Shown piece after piece: positions 8,692-16,933 of a stretch of DNA of 64,000 nucleotides. The notes beneath the pieces were generated by a model. It worked only from the letters and a program-made list of their open reading frames with translations. It made no database searches and was not told where the DNA came from. A program made the position numbers and the translations under genes. Source of the DNA: Vreelandella profundi (GTDB lineage: Bacteria > Pseudomonadota > Gammaproteobacteria > Pseudomonadales > Halomonadaceae); contig NZ_CP077941.1 in NCBI RefSeq assembly GCF_019722725.1, positions 930,001 through 994,000 of the forward strand, in the 5' to 3' direction. Position 1 is the stretch's first letter. The number at the start of each line of letters is the position of its first letter.

Positions 8692-8704
8692 GTGTGCCGT
8701 CGGC

Positions 8705-9577
8705 TTACTTACTGTCCGTCAGCTTATCTTGTGTTTTAAGCGTAAAGTCGCTGGCGTCGTGGCGCTCATGTAGCTGCTCGCTAGGCTCGCCCCAGGTGCG
8801 GTTCACCATGCGACCGCGCTTGACGGCGGGGCGCTCATCAATTTCCTCTGTCCAGCGCAAAACATTCTTGTAAGTGTGCGCTTCCAAGAACTCAGCCGCT
8901 TCGTAAACACGGTTTTTAACCAGTGCGCCGTACCAAGGGTGAATCGCCATATCGGCAATGGTGTACTCGTCCCCAGCCATGAAACGGTTTTCTGCCAAGT
9001 GGCGGTCAAGTACATCAAGCTGGCGCTTTACTTCCATCGTGTAACGATCAATCGGGTACTGATATTTTTCTGGCGCGTAGGCGTAAAAATGGCCGAAACC
9101 GCCGCCTAACATCGGCGCACTGCCCATTTGCCAGAACAGCCAAGAGAGACACTCTGTGCGCTGCGCCGGGCTGCTGGGTAAGAATGCGTTAAATTTCTCG
9201 GCCAGATAGAGCAGGATAGCGCCGGATTCAAACACTCGCTGAGGTGGAGTAGTGGAGTGATCCATCAAAGCAGGGATTTTGGAGTTGGGATTTACCTCAA
9301 CAAAACCGCTGCCGAACTGATCTCCTTCGCCAATTTGAATCAGGTGGGCGTCGTACTCTGCGTCTTTAATTCCCTGTTCCAGTAGCTCTTCGAGCATCAC
9401 GGTAACTTTTACACCGTTAGGCGTGGCAAGGGAGTAAAGCTGAAGAGAATGCTTGCCCACGGGCAGCGCTTTATCCTGGGTAGGGCCTGCTATCGGGCGA
9501 TTGATGTTGGCAAATTTACCGCCGTTGCCAGGCTCCCATTTCCAAACGCTAGGAGGTGTATAGGTGTTGTCGCTCAT
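8705..9577 (-). CDS. yghU: Glutathione-dependent disulfide-bond oxidoreductase, YghU family
   Basis: Nu-class glutathione transferase-like enzyme that reduces disulfides and peroxides with glutathione. The 290-aa product matches YghU in length and in its long N-terminal extension (YTPPSVWKWEPGNGG, NRPIAGPTQDK) before the thioredoxin-like domain (LQLYSLATPNGVKVTVMLEEL). NPNSKIPALMDH supplies the cis-proline and ESGAILLYLAEKF the gamma-glutamyl-binding motif. A longer frame to 9691 exists, but the ATG at 9577 has AGGAAA upstream and matches family starts. It sits beside ohr/ohrR, which fits a thiol-peroxide stress theme. An ACCGATATCGGT palindrome at 9594-9605 lies in its promoter region. Confidence 0.9.
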   Translation of the reverse strand: MSDNTYTPPSVWKWEPGNGGKFANINRPIAGPTQDKALPVGKHSLQLYSLATPNGVKVTVMLEELLEQGIKDAEYDAHLIQIGEGDQFGSGFVEVNPNSKIPALMDHSTTPPQRVFESGAILLYLAEKFNAFLPSSPAQRTECLSWLFWQMGSAPMLGGGFGHFYAYAPEKYQYPIDRYTMEVKRQLDVLDRHLAENRFMAGDEYTIADMAIHPWYGALVKNRVYEAAEFLEAHTYKNVLRWTEEIDERPAVKRGRMVNRTWGEPSEQLHERHDASDFTLKTQDKLTDSK

Positions 9578-9740
9578 CGTTTCCTCGCTATTAACCGATA
9601 TCGGTAACTGCTGGGCACAGAGGTGAACCGATCCTTTGCGCGGCGATGCTAACGCTTTTAGGGATTCTCTTACGACACCACCGCTTTGCATGCGCAGAAA
9701 GCGGTGGTGTGGGCGCTAGCGGATTAAGCTAATGGTTCGC

Positions 9741-10175
9741 TTATACCAGCGTCAACGTGACGTTAATATTGCCACGGGTTGCATTGGAGTAGGGGCACAC
9801 GATGTGGGCTTTATCAACTAGCTGCTGCGCGACGTCTTGCTCAAGGCCGGGCAGGCTGATTTTTAGCTCAACTTCGATGCCAAATCCGGAAGGAATTGCG
9901 CCGATGCCTACGTTGCCTTCAATTTGAGTGTCTTTGGGAAGTGATACTTTTTCCTGGCTTGCCACGTGCTTAAGCGCACCTAGGAAGCAAGCTGAATAGC
10001 CAGCCGCGAATAGCTGCTCGGGATTGGTGCCATCACCGCCAGCGCCGCCCATCTCTTTAGGCGTACTGAGTTTAACCTCTAGCGCGCCATCCGATGATTT
10101 AGCTTGGCCTTCACGGCCACCAGTAACGGTAGCCTGGGCGCGGTAAAAAACTTTTTCGATAGTAGTGGTCGTCAT
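9741..10175 (-). CDS. ohr: Organic hydroperoxide resistance protein Ohr
   Basis: Thiol peroxidase of the Ohr/OsmC fold that reduces organic hydroperoxides, using dihydrolipoamide in known members. The 144-aa protein carries the two reactive cysteines, Cys63 in [10 protein letters not shown] and a second one in [13 protein letters not shown], plus [10 protein letters not shown]. These are the Ohr-subfamily marks rather than those of OsmC. It is encoded directly after ohrR on the same strand, with a palindrome at 10231-10252 in the gap. The ribosome-binding site AGGAG lies upstream of the ATG. Confidence 0.95.
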   Translation of the reverse strand: MTTTTIEKVFYRAQATVTGGREGQAKSSDGALEVKLSTPKEMGGAGGDGTNPEQLFAAGYSACFLGALKHVASQEKVSLPKDTQIEGNVGIGAIPSGFGIEVELKISLPGLEQDVAQQLVDKAHIVCPYSNATRGNINVTLTLV

Positions 10176-10230
10176 TTTTAATCTCCTGTCAGGGTTATTC
10201 GTTATGTTGACGGTTTTAATCTAGCGCAGC

Positions 10231-10252
10231 TTTATTTTGCGCGCAAGATAAA
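10231..10252. promoter_or_regulatory. Likely OhrR operator before ohr
   Basis: A 22-bp inverted repeat with one mismatched pair, centred on TTGCGCGCAA and flanked by TTTAT/ATAAA, 56 bp upstream of the ohr start. OhrR-type MarR regulators bind AT-rich palindromes in this position. Assignment to OhrR is by location. Confidence 0.6.
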
Positions 10253-10289
10253 TGATAAATAAAAACCAACTTTTGCCGTGGCCAAAGAG

Positions 10290-10739
10290 TTACTGGCTTT
10301 TTTGCAGGCTGTCGCGTAGCCGCACCAAATCCTCTTTCAGCTCAGTCAGCGTTTCTATTGACTGCTCGCTCGCGTGCACGACGCAGCTAGGAATGTGGTA
10401 GGCCTGCTCGCGCAGCGCTTTGCCTTTTTCGGTAAGGTACAGCTCTACCACGCGCTCGTCTTGATGGCTGCGTTTACGAATTAGCAGCTGATCGGCTTCA
10501 AGTCGCTTGAGTAGCGGCGTCAGCGAACCGGGATCGGTTAGTAGGCGCTTACTCATGGTGCCAACGGTGATGCCATCGTTTTGCCACAGTACCAGCATGG
10601 CAAGGTATTGTGGGTAGGTAAGCCCCAGCTCTTTAAGCAGCGGTTTATAAACCTTCGTCATCATCAACGAGGTTGAATAGAGCGCAAAGCAAAGCTGGTG
10701 ATCCAGTTCTAACGCGCTGCAAGATGGTTGCACAGACAT
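10290..10739 (-). CDS. ohrR: MarR-family peroxide sensor OhrR
   Basis: Repressor of ohr that is released when an N-terminal cysteine is oxidised by organic peroxide. The 149-aa protein has LDHQLCFALYSTS, with Cys17 in the place of the conserved sensing cysteine, the YPQYLAMLVLW helix, and the winged helix (GTMSKRLLTDPGSLTPLLKRLEADQL, RSHQDERVVELYLT). Further cysteines occur (Cys7 and one in IPSCVVHA), which could support two-cysteine oxidation. The gene is upstream of ohr on the same strand with a 114-bp gap carrying a palindrome, so it may be both cotranscribed and regulating the internal promoter. Confidence 0.93.
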   Translation of the reverse strand: MSVQPSCSALELDHQLCFALYSTSLMMTKVYKPLLKELGLTYPQYLAMLVLWQNDGITVGTMSKRLLTDPGSLTPLLKRLEADQLLIRKRSHQDERVVELYLTEKGKALREQAYHIPSCVVHASEQSIETLTELKEDLVRLRDSLQKSQ

Positions 10740-10831
10740 GGGTGCTCCGAAACGAAAGACGTAGGCTAATGTAGCTTGATGAGGCGCCAGTGGCTAGATC
10801 TAGACGTTGGTCGTAAGTTGACGGTTTTGTT

Positions 10832-10860
10832 TTGACAAGCAATGAAGGCACCGTTAGCCT
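10832..10860 (+). promoter_or_regulatory. Sigma-70-type promoter for gluconokinase
   Basis: TTGACA at 10832-10837, a 17-nt spacer and TAGCCT at 10855-10860. The operator palindrome starts 3 nt after the -10 box, so repressor binding would cover the start point. Confidence 0.65.
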
Positions 10861-10862
10861 TT

Positions 10863-10892
10863 CATTCAATTGTTACCGGTAACAATTGAATG
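10863..10892. promoter_or_regulatory. 30-bp perfect palindromic GntR-type operator
   Basis: Two perfect 15-bp arms meet at CC|GG. The core TGTTACCGGTAACA equals the GntR/IdnR operator consensus, and the symmetry continues outward through AATTGAATG on each side. It sits just downstream of the gntK promoter and matches the site at 5118-5133, tying both loci to one regulator. Confidence 0.9.
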
Positions 10893-10998
10893 TGCCTGTA
10901 TTTATATTCAATTTCTTCATTCATTGCCTTTTGAACGTCATGTACATTGTCGTTTCATATCTTTACACCATAGGCTTCACATCTGGAGAGCTAGCCCA

Positions 10999-11529
10999 AT
11001 GATTTCCTCGTCTTACCGTATCTTAGTGATGGGCGCATCAGGATGTGGAAAATCGTTGATTGGCGAAAACCTAGCGCAGGCTTTAGGCGCCACCTTTATT
11101 GATGGCGATGATTACCACTCGCCAGAAAACGTGGCCAAAATGGCGAGCGGAACGCCGCTTAATGACAATGACCGCCATGGTTGGTTAGACACGCTTGCAG
11201 CGCTATTTGCTAATTATCAAGCGCAAAACGAGACGGTCGTGATCGCCTGTTCGGGCCTTAAGCGGCGCTACAGAGATCGCTTAAGAGGTGGCGATTCAGC
11301 TCTGCGTATTTTATACCTGGAAGGTACTCGCGAGCTGTTGCGAGAGCGGTTGGAAACTCGGGCGGGGCATTTCTTTAAGGGCGACAGCATGCTGGCAAGC
11401 CAGCTAGCCGACCTAGAACCGCCGGGCAGCGATGAGGCAATGACGGCTTCCATTGCACTTTCTCCCTCAACTATTGTTGGTCAATTTACCGCAACGCTAG
11501 AGCCGCCGCTTAGCCAAACCTTGGGCTAA
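10999..11529 (+). CDS. gntK: Gluconokinase
   Basis: Phosphorylates D-gluconate to 6-phosphogluconate, feeding the Entner-Doudoroff or pentose phosphate route after import by the 3702-5081 transporter. The 176-aa protein has the P-loop GASGCGKS at residues 12-19, the gluconokinase mark DGDDYHSPENVAKMASGTPLND, and ACSGLKRRYRDRLR with the LEPP-containing C-terminal end. A longer frame from 10870 overlaps the operator palindrome and is not credible; the ATG at 10999 has GGAGAG at 10985-10990. The regulator gene follows 76 bp later. Confidence 0.93.
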   Translation: MISSSYRILVMGASGCGKSLIGENLAQALGATFIDGDDYHSPENVAKMASGTPLNDNDRHGWLDTLAALFANYQAQNETVVIACSGLKRRYRDRLRGGDSALRILYLEGTRELLRERLETRAGHFFKGDSMLASQLADLEPPGSDEAMTASIALSPSTIVGQFTATLEPPLSQTLG

Positions 11530-11605
11530 AGAGGGGATAGGCATGGGGGCTCATTCTTCGTTAGGGTAGACCCATCGCACCCTCGCTGCACAAGGCCGCA
11601 ATACT

Positions 11606-12601
11606 TTGAAGAAAAAACGCCCCACCCTACAGGATATTGCCAATCACGTAGGGGCTACCAAAATGACGGTCAGCCGCTGCCTGCGCGATCCTGAAACGGT
11701 TTCTGAAGCACTACGCGCGCGCATCTTCTCAGTGGCTGAGCAGGTCGGCTACATACCTAACCGAGCCCCGGATTTACTCTCCCGAGCGACCAGTCACTCT
11801 ATCGGTGTGCTGGTGCCGTCATTGACCAATCAGGTGTTCGCCGATGTGATTGTCGGCATCGAATCGCTGACGGAACCCGCGGGCTATCATTTGATGCTTG
11901 CTCATTATGGCTATAGCCCTGAGCTTGAAGAACGTAGCTTGGCCTCGCTGCTCTCTTATAACGTCGACGGCGTGATCCTTTCTGACCGCGATCACACCCC
12001 GCGCAGCCTGCGTATGCTGGAAACCGCTGGTATTCCGGTGGTTGAAATTATGGATACTTACCGGCCCGCGCTGCAGCAGGCGGTAGGATACGATAACGTT
12101 CAAGCCGCTTATGACATGGTCAGTGCCATGATTCAGCGGGGCCGACGTCAGGTGATTTACCTGGGCGTACGGTTGGATGAGCGTACTCGACAGCGCGAGC
12201 AGGGTTACCGCCGCGCTATGCAAGAGCACGGGCTAACGCCGATCACGCTGAAAAGCACCCAGCGCTCTTCTTATAGCGTGGGCGCGGCCTTGCTAAAGCA
12301 GGTGCTAGCCGACTATCCAGACGCCGATGGCGTTTTCTGCACCAACGATGACGTTGCCGTAGGCGCTTACTTCGAGTGCCAGCGATGTGAGATTGACGTG
12401 CCGGGGCGCATGGCCTTGGCGGGATTCCACGGCCACGACGTGGGGCAAGTAATGGCACCTAGATTGGCTAGCGTGATTACGCCGCGTCAGGCCATTGGCG
12501 AGGCGGCGGCGCGCGAGCTTTTAGCGCGTATACGTGGCGAGCCGTTAACGCAGAACGTAATCGACTTAGGTTACCGAATTGAAGCGGGCATGACGCTATA
12601 G
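11606..12601 (+). CDS. LacI/GalR-family regulator of gluconate/idonate genes (GntR/IdnR-like)
   Basis: A 331-aa LacI-type repressor. The helix-turn-helix is at residues about 7-28 (TLQDIANHVGATKMTVSRCLRDP), with the hinge around VGYIPNRAPDLLSRA, then a periplasmic-binding-like sensor domain from SIGVLVPSLTNQVF onward. It is close in style to GntR and IdnR of enterics. The only start giving a full HTH is TTG at 11606, with AAGG 10 nt upstream; TTG starts lower yield, apt for a repressor. It lies downstream of gntK and two matching operators occur in the window, so regulation of both units and possible self-repression through the gntK promoter are inferred. Confidence 0.88.
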   Translation: MKKKRPTLQDIANHVGATKMTVSRCLRDPETVSEALRARIFSVAEQVGYIPNRAPDLLSRATSHSIGVLVPSLTNQVFADVIVGIESLTEPAGYHLMLAHYGYSPELEERSLASLLSYNVDGVILSDRDHTPRSLRMLETAGIPVVEIMDTYRPALQQAVGYDNVQAAYDMVSAMIQRGRRQVIYLGVRLDERTRQREQGYRRAMQEHGLTPITLKSTQRSSYSVGAALLKQVLADYPDADGVFCTNDDVAVGAYFECQRCEIDVPGRMALAGFHGHDVGQVMAPRLASVITPRQAIGEAAARELLARIRGEPLTQNVIDLGYRIEAGMTL

Positions 12602-12647
12602 CGTGACGGCGGCTGCGGGACTGGCTAAAGTAACGTTTTCCCTTGCA

Positions 12648-13508
12648 ATGAGGCCGTCTGTGGAGATTGCTCAGCTCAACATCTATCCCGTTAAGTCATT
12701 ACAAGGCATCAGCTTGAGCCAAAGTGTGTTGCAGGAGCATGGGCTAGCCTGGGATCGCCGCTGGATGCTGGTGGATGCCCATCAACGTTTCGTGACTCAG
12801 CGTCAGCTGCCGGCGCTGGCCACGATCGGCGTTGAATTGACCGACGAGCACCTTGTGCTTTCACACCCCATCGTTGACTCGCTGCGCCTGCCATTAACTG
12901 AGCCCGAGGGAAACCTACGCCTCGTTAACGTGTGGAATGATCACTGCAAAGCGCGGCCTGAAAGCGAGGAAGTAACGCGGTGGCTAGAAGCTGCCCTGGG
13001 CGAACAGGCCCAAGGGCTCAGCTTGGTACGCTTTGCCACTGAGTTTAACCGTGCGGTCGAAGAAGATTTTCTGGACGGCGGGGCGGCACATACTTATTTC
13101 GCCGATGGCTACCCCTTTTTGCTTACCACTACCGGCTCCTTAGATGCCCTGAACCAAGCCTTGGTCGATGGTGGGCAATCGTCGGTGCCGATGAATCGTT
13201 TTCGACCGAATATCGTGATTAAGTGCGACCAAGCGTGGGCTGAAGACCGCTGGGTAACGCTGTCAGCGCAGAGCGGCGGTTTTCAACTAGCGCTGCGTAA
13301 GCCCTCAAAGCGTTGCAAAATTACCACTATCGATCAGTATACGGCGGCGGTACCTGCGCCTGCTGAACCGCTGAAAACGCTGGTGGTACTCAATACCCAG
13401 CCTACCCTGAAAGGCGCGCACTTTGGCCAAAATGCCACCTTGCTGGTCGGCGCGGGCGGCGTTATTCGCGTGGGGGATGCGCTGGAGGCAGTGGCCCGCC
13501 AGATCTAA
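12648..13508 (+). CDS. MOSC domain-containing protein
   Basis: A 286-aa protein with an N-terminal MOSC beta-barrel domain (IAQLNIYPVKSLQGISL, WDRRWMLVD, FVTQRQLPALATI) and the C-terminal MOSC domain (FLLTTTGSLDALNQAL, MNRFRPNIVI, LRKPSKRCKITTID). The cysteine in KRCKITTID is the likely molybdenum-cofactor sulfur or ligand residue. Relatives act in molybdenum-dependent reduction of N-hydroxylated compounds. The start is uncertain: a GTG at 12603 is in frame, but the ATG at 12648 matches family N-termini; neither has a good ribosome-binding site. The 3' end overlaps the convergent EamA gene by 47 bp. Confidence 0.85.
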   Translation: MRPSVEIAQLNIYPVKSLQGISLSQSVLQEHGLAWDRRWMLVDAHQRFVTQRQLPALATIGVELTDEHLVLSHPIVDSLRLPLTEPEGNLRLVNVWNDHCKARPESEEVTRWLEAALGEQAQGLSLVRFATEFNRAVEEDFLDGGAAHTYFADGYPFLLTTTGSLDALNQALVDGGQSSVPMNRFRPNIVIKCDQAWAEDRWVTLSAQSGGFQLALRKPSKRCKITTIDQYTAAVPAPAEPLKTLVVLNTQPTLKGAHFGQNATLLVGAGGVIRVGDALEAVARQI

Positions 13509-14367
13509 GGCGCAGCAGCTTGGTAGCGATGGCCGTACCTATCAGCGTAACCACCATGCCGACGATAATCTGCAGGCTTAGCGTTTCGCCCAGCAATAAA
13601 TAACCCCACACCAGCGCGCTAACTGGCACTAAAAAAGTGACTGTTGAGGTCGCGGTAGCCCCTGCGCTGGCGAGTAAACCAAAATAAAGCAAAAACGCCA
13701 GCGTGGTGCTAAGCGCTGCGAGCGAAATAGCGTTGCCCCAGGCCAGCGGGCTGATGGGGTCGCTGGGCCACAGCCATATGCCGGGAATCAAGAGCACCAG
13801 CGCCGACATCGCGCAGCTGCCCGCGGCTAGAACGCGTGTAGGCAGGTGGCCTAAGCGCGTCTTAGAGTAGTTGCCCGCAATGCCGTAGCAAAACGTAGCC
13901 CCGAGTACCGCCAAAATAAACCAGCCGTCGCCACCGAGTGCAAAGTCGAGCCGATTGGCGGAAAGAACGTAAACCCCCAGCAGCGCCAGGGCGAGTCCCC
14001 AGTACTGCTGGCGCTGTATAGCGGTGGCGAAGAAAAACACGCCTATCAATGCTGTGAAAATAGGCGTAGTAGCGTTAATGAGTGACGTGAAGCCTGCCTC
14101 AAGGCGCGTGGTGGCGAGTGCCAACAGCGAAAAAGGCAGTACGTGATTGACGATCCCTAGCAGTAATAGCGGGCCTTTATGCTGCCAGATTAGGCGTAGA
14201 TAGTGCAGGCTGATAAGCAGTGGCATTAATAGCAGCGCGCCCACTCCCATACGTATTAGTACCAGAGGGACTGGCCCGAATTCGGGAGCGGCTACGCGCA
14301 TAAAGATGAAGGACAGTCCCCAGAGTGATGAAAGCAGTAGCATACGCAGCGCATCAGCGGGTGACAT
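13462..14367 (-). CDS. EamA/RhaT-family (DMT) transporter
   Basis: A 301-aa inner-membrane protein with about ten hydrophobic segments arranged as two EamA repeats. The first repeat contains SSLWGLSFIFMRVAAPEFGPVPL and LEAGFTSLINATTPIFTAL, the second FCYGIAGNYSKTRLGHLP and ATSTVTFLVPVSALVWGYLLLGE. Such proteins export amino acids or other metabolites; the substrate here is unknown. It converges with the MOSC gene and overlaps its last 47 bp. Confidence 0.9.
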   Translation of the reverse strand: MSPADALRMLLLSSLWGLSFIFMRVAAPEFGPVPLVLIRMGVGALLLMPLLISLHYLRLIWQHKGPLLLLGIVNHVLPFSLLALATTRLEAGFTSLINATTPIFTALIGVFFFATAIQRQQYWGLALALLGVYVLSANRLDFALGGDGWFILAVLGATFCYGIAGNYSKTRLGHLPTRVLAAGSCAMSALVLLIPGIWLWPSDPISPLAWGNAISLAALSTTLAFLLYFGLLASAGATATSTVTFLVPVSALVWGYLLLGETLSLQIIVGMVVTLIGTAIATKLLRLRSGGPLPPAHPPRE

Positions 14368-14567
14368 GGGAAGCCCTTAATAGTCAGAGTGAAGTGGTTA
14401 GATAGCTAGCTTAAGGCTGAACACAGGCCGATGGAAGTTATTGAATGCGCTTGCTAGGCAGAGCAGCCAAAAATCAGCTACGCTGTTTAGGTAGCCGAGG
14501 TGGCATCTGCCGCTTAAGCTCAGAACGACATATTTTTCTGCCTATTAGCACGTACAAGGAGTTGTTC

Positions 14568-14990
14568 ATGGATCGCAAAGCTAGCGCACGTTGGGAAGGT
14601 GGATTGAAAGATGGTAAAGGCACCGTTTCAACCGAAAGTGGCGTATTAGATGCCAAGTACTCCTTTAAGCAGCGCTTTGAAGATGAAAAAGGGACCAATC
14701 CTGAAGAGCTGATTGGCGCAGCCCATGCCAGCTGTTTTTCGATGGCGCTTTCAATGATTCTGGGCGAGAAAGGCTATACCGCTGATTCTATCGAAACCAG
14801 TGCTAAAGTGACTCTTTCCCAAAGCGATGCCGGATTCGATATTTCTAAAATTCACTTGGACGTTGTCGCCGCCATCAGTGGCGCAGACGATGCGGCTTTC
14901 CAGGAAGCAGCCGAAACCGCTAAAGCTAATTGCCCGGTTTCTAAAGTTCTTAATGCTGATGTCAGTATGACGGCTAAGCTGAAAGGCTAA
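14568..14990 (+). CDS. osmC: OsmC family peroxiredoxin-like protein
   Basis: A 140-aa OsmC-type hydroperoxide reductase. The two reactive cysteines are Cys56 in AAHASCFSMALS and one in KANCPVSKVLNAD. The N-terminus MDRKASARWEGGLKDGKG and NPEELIGAAHA are typical of OsmC rather than Ohr. The longer frame from 14445 is rejected since AAGGAG at 14556-14561 serves the ATG at 14568. It is a second member of the Ohr/OsmC superfamily in this window, about 4.4 kb from ohr, and is not part of an operon. Confidence 0.92.
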   Translation: MDRKASARWEGGLKDGKGTVSTESGVLDAKYSFKQRFEDEKGTNPEELIGAAHASCFSMALSMILGEKGYTADSIETSAKVTLSQSDAGFDISKIHLDVVAAISGADDAAFQEAAETAKANCPVSKVLNADVSMTAKLKG

Positions 14991-15057
14991 TGTTAATCTA
15001 AGTTATGGCGTTTTTTAAATAGCACTTATATTATTTTAAATAAAACGCCGCACAACA

Positions 15058-15085
15058 AAAAGCCTTGGCAATTGCCAAGGCTTTT
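15058..15085. terminator. Bidirectional terminator, 28-bp perfect palindrome
   Basis: Arms AAAAGCCTTGGCAA and TTGCCAAGGCTTTT meet without a loop, giving a GC-rich stem with T-runs both ways. It separates osmC and the convergent PRC-barrel gene. Confidence 0.9.
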
Positions 15086-15109
15086 ATATTGGCTATTGTC
15101 GCCAATTCA

Positions 15110-15520
15110 TTAGTCGCGCTTATACTCTTCGGCGTCTTTAAGAGCATCTTCAGACGCGTTAACGCTAATCATATAGCCTTCGCCATCTTCTTCTTTGGTG
15201 AGTTCGAGTGAATCCCACTCGATAGCAATGCTTTTTTCACCCACACCTAAAAAGCCACCGACGCCAACAACCACCGCGGTGATTTGGCCATCTTCGTTGA
15301 TCACAAGATCGGTAATGGTGCCAATGTCTTGATCATCTTCAACAGTGCTCTGCACTTGATTGCCGGTCAAAGCATCCGAATGAAAGGTGTTTTCTGGTGT
15401 GGCAGTAAGGTAGGTCGCTTCCATTGTTTCGGTCGTTTCTTCAGCGCTGGCCATGCCTGCGGCAAGAATGAAAGCCGGAACGACGAGAGTGCCTAAAATA
15501 GCGGGTTTAATCATTTTCAT
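15110..15520 (-). CDS. Secreted PRC-barrel domain protein
   Basis: A 136-aa protein with a signal peptide (MKMIKPAILGTLVVPAFIL, cleavage near ASA-EE), an acidic linker, and a PRC-barrel domain (DIGTITDLVINEDGQITAVVVG, FLGVGEKSIAIEWDSLEL). The mature part is strongly acidic, as expected of an exported halophile protein. PRC-barrel proteins of this envelope type have no defined activity and may act in stress or surface functions. The ribosome-binding site AAGGAG lies upstream of the ATG. Confidence 0.85.
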   Translation of the reverse strand: MKMIKPAILGTLVVPAFILAAGMASAEETTETMEATYLTATPENTFHSDALTGNQVQSTVEDDQDIGTITDLVINEDGQITAVVVGVGGFLGVGEKSIAIEWDSLELTKEEDGEGYMISVNASEDALKDAEEYKRD

Positions 15521-15949
15521 GTTTGCTTGCTCCTTGCAGTTTTATCGGGACTGAACGACTCCGCGTTGCAATCCTAACGGACTAATAACGGTTGATAGCA
15601 TTCCGGCTTTTACTGCGCTAGAAATTTTCTCATCGCTACTATTGCTGATGTTGTCAATCATCAAGCTAAGTTAACAATTAAGTTATATTAGCTGGGTAAG
15701 ATGATCAACGCCGCCTTGTGCATAACGCCACTAAGACAACTTCTAGCTTAGTCGCTGTGTTGAGAAATACAATCGATTCATTGGAACTTTTAGCGGGCCA
15801 TGTGGATATTTAGGGCCGTAGCGCCGTCGCCATGCGACAATCTACCGAGTTGACCTACTGTTCAGCAATGGTCATATTGCCGGATCAAATGGCCGCTTTC
15901 AGCCCGCTTGCCATTACTGTAAGGCGAGGCCGTATACAAAGGAGAACCC
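15521..15949. other. 429-bp intergenic region between divergent genes
   Basis: It holds upstream regions of the PRC-barrel gene (minus) and the L,D-transpeptidase gene (plus). I see one plausible plus-strand promoter, listed separately, and no coding frame or RNA gene. The stretch around 15640-15690 is AT-rich. Confidence 0.6.
15850..15878 (+). promoter_or_regulatory. Candidate promoter for L,D-transpeptidase gene
   Basis: TTGACC at 15850-15855, a 17-nt spacer and CATATT at 15873-15878, about 70 bp before the ATG. Confidence 0.45.
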
Positions 15950-16921
15950 ATGATATCGACTGCTAGGCGCTACCCCTTAACGCGTATTAAGCAGCTGTGG
16001 CTCGGCAGTATCACGCTGGGTGCATGGCTGTTGGCGTCGTCTGCTGCTGCCAGCGGCGGGGACTCTCCTCGTGGGCATTATCCGCTGCCTGAAAACGGCA
16101 ATATGGTGGGCGAGGTCTATACCGTTGCAGCCACGGAAGAAGATACGTTGATGGATATTGCCCGGGCACACAACGTGGGCTACGAAGAAATTCGTATGGC
16201 TAACCCTGACGTCAGCCTATGGGTGCCGGGGGAGGGAACCGAGGTAACGATCCCAGGGCAGTTTATTCTTCCCGATGAGGAGCGTACTGGCATTGTGATT
16301 AACGTGGCCGAGCTGCGCCTTTATTACTATCCCGACGTGAAGGCTGGCGAAACGCCGCGAGTAGAAACATATCCTATCGGCATCGGGCGTGACGCCTTTA
16401 ATACGCCGCTGGGAATTACGGAAACGACCATGCGGCTTGAAAATCCGGCCTGGTATCCGCCTGAATCCATTCGTCGTGAGGCGGCCGAACGTGGCGACCC
16501 AGCCCCTGCCGTGGTGCCCCCCGGTGCTGAGAATCCTTTAGGCCGCTTCACTATGCTGCTGGATATCCCGGGCTATATGATTCACAGCACTAACCAGCCA
16601 GATGGCGTTGGAATGCGCGCCAGCAGAGGGTGCATCCGCATGTATCCTGAAGATATTGAATCTGTGTTCTGGCGCGTGCCGGTGGGTACCCAGGTCAATA
16701 TTATCGATGCGCCGATCAAGCTAGGCTGGGGTGCCAGTGATGAAAGTTTTGTGCAGGCCTTTACCTCGACGGACGAGCAGGCCTATGGCATGCAAACGCT
16801 GTTAAATGTCGTCGGATTAATTGAGCAATACGAAGGCGGCAATCCGCGTAGCGTCGACTACGAGCAGGTGCGCGAGGTGCTAGATCAATCCAACGGCCAG
16901 ATCGTTCCTCTCAGCAGCTAA
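15950..16921 (+). CDS. L,D-transpeptidase (YkuD domain, LysM-like N-terminus), ErfK/YbiS type
   Basis: Periplasmic enzyme making 3-3 peptidoglycan cross-links or attaching lipoprotein to the wall. The 323-aa precursor has a signal peptide (about residues 1-35, ending SSAAAS). A LysM-like segment follows (YTVAATEEDTLMDIARAHNV, MANPDVSLWVPGEGTEVTIP), then the YkuD domain from IVINVAELRLYYYP. The active site is clear: His in MIHSTN and SRGCIRM with the catalytic cysteine. The C-terminal 60 residues are family-typical. ATG has AAAGGAG about 9 nt upstream. It converges with the oxygenase gene at 16934. Confidence 0.93.
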   Translation: MISTARRYPLTRIKQLWLGSITLGAWLLASSAAASGGDSPRGHYPLPENGNMVGEVYTVAATEEDTLMDIARAHNVGYEEIRMANPDVSLWVPGEGTEVTIPGQFILPDEERTGIVINVAELRLYYYPDVKAGETPRVETYPIGIGRDAFNTPLGITETTMRLENPAWYPPESIRREAAERGDPAPAVVPPGAENPLGRFTMLLDIPGYMIHSTNQPDGVGMRASRGCIRMYPEDIESVFWRVPVGTQVNIIDAPIKLGWGASDESFVQAFTSTDEQAYGMQTLLNVVGLIEQYEGGNPRSVDYEQVREVLDQSNGQIVPLSS

Positions 16922-16933
16922 GCGCCTTACTCG

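Noticed and set aside
9594..9608. GntR operator before yghU
   Set aside because: ACCGATATCGGT is palindromic but does not match the TGTTACCGGTAACA core.
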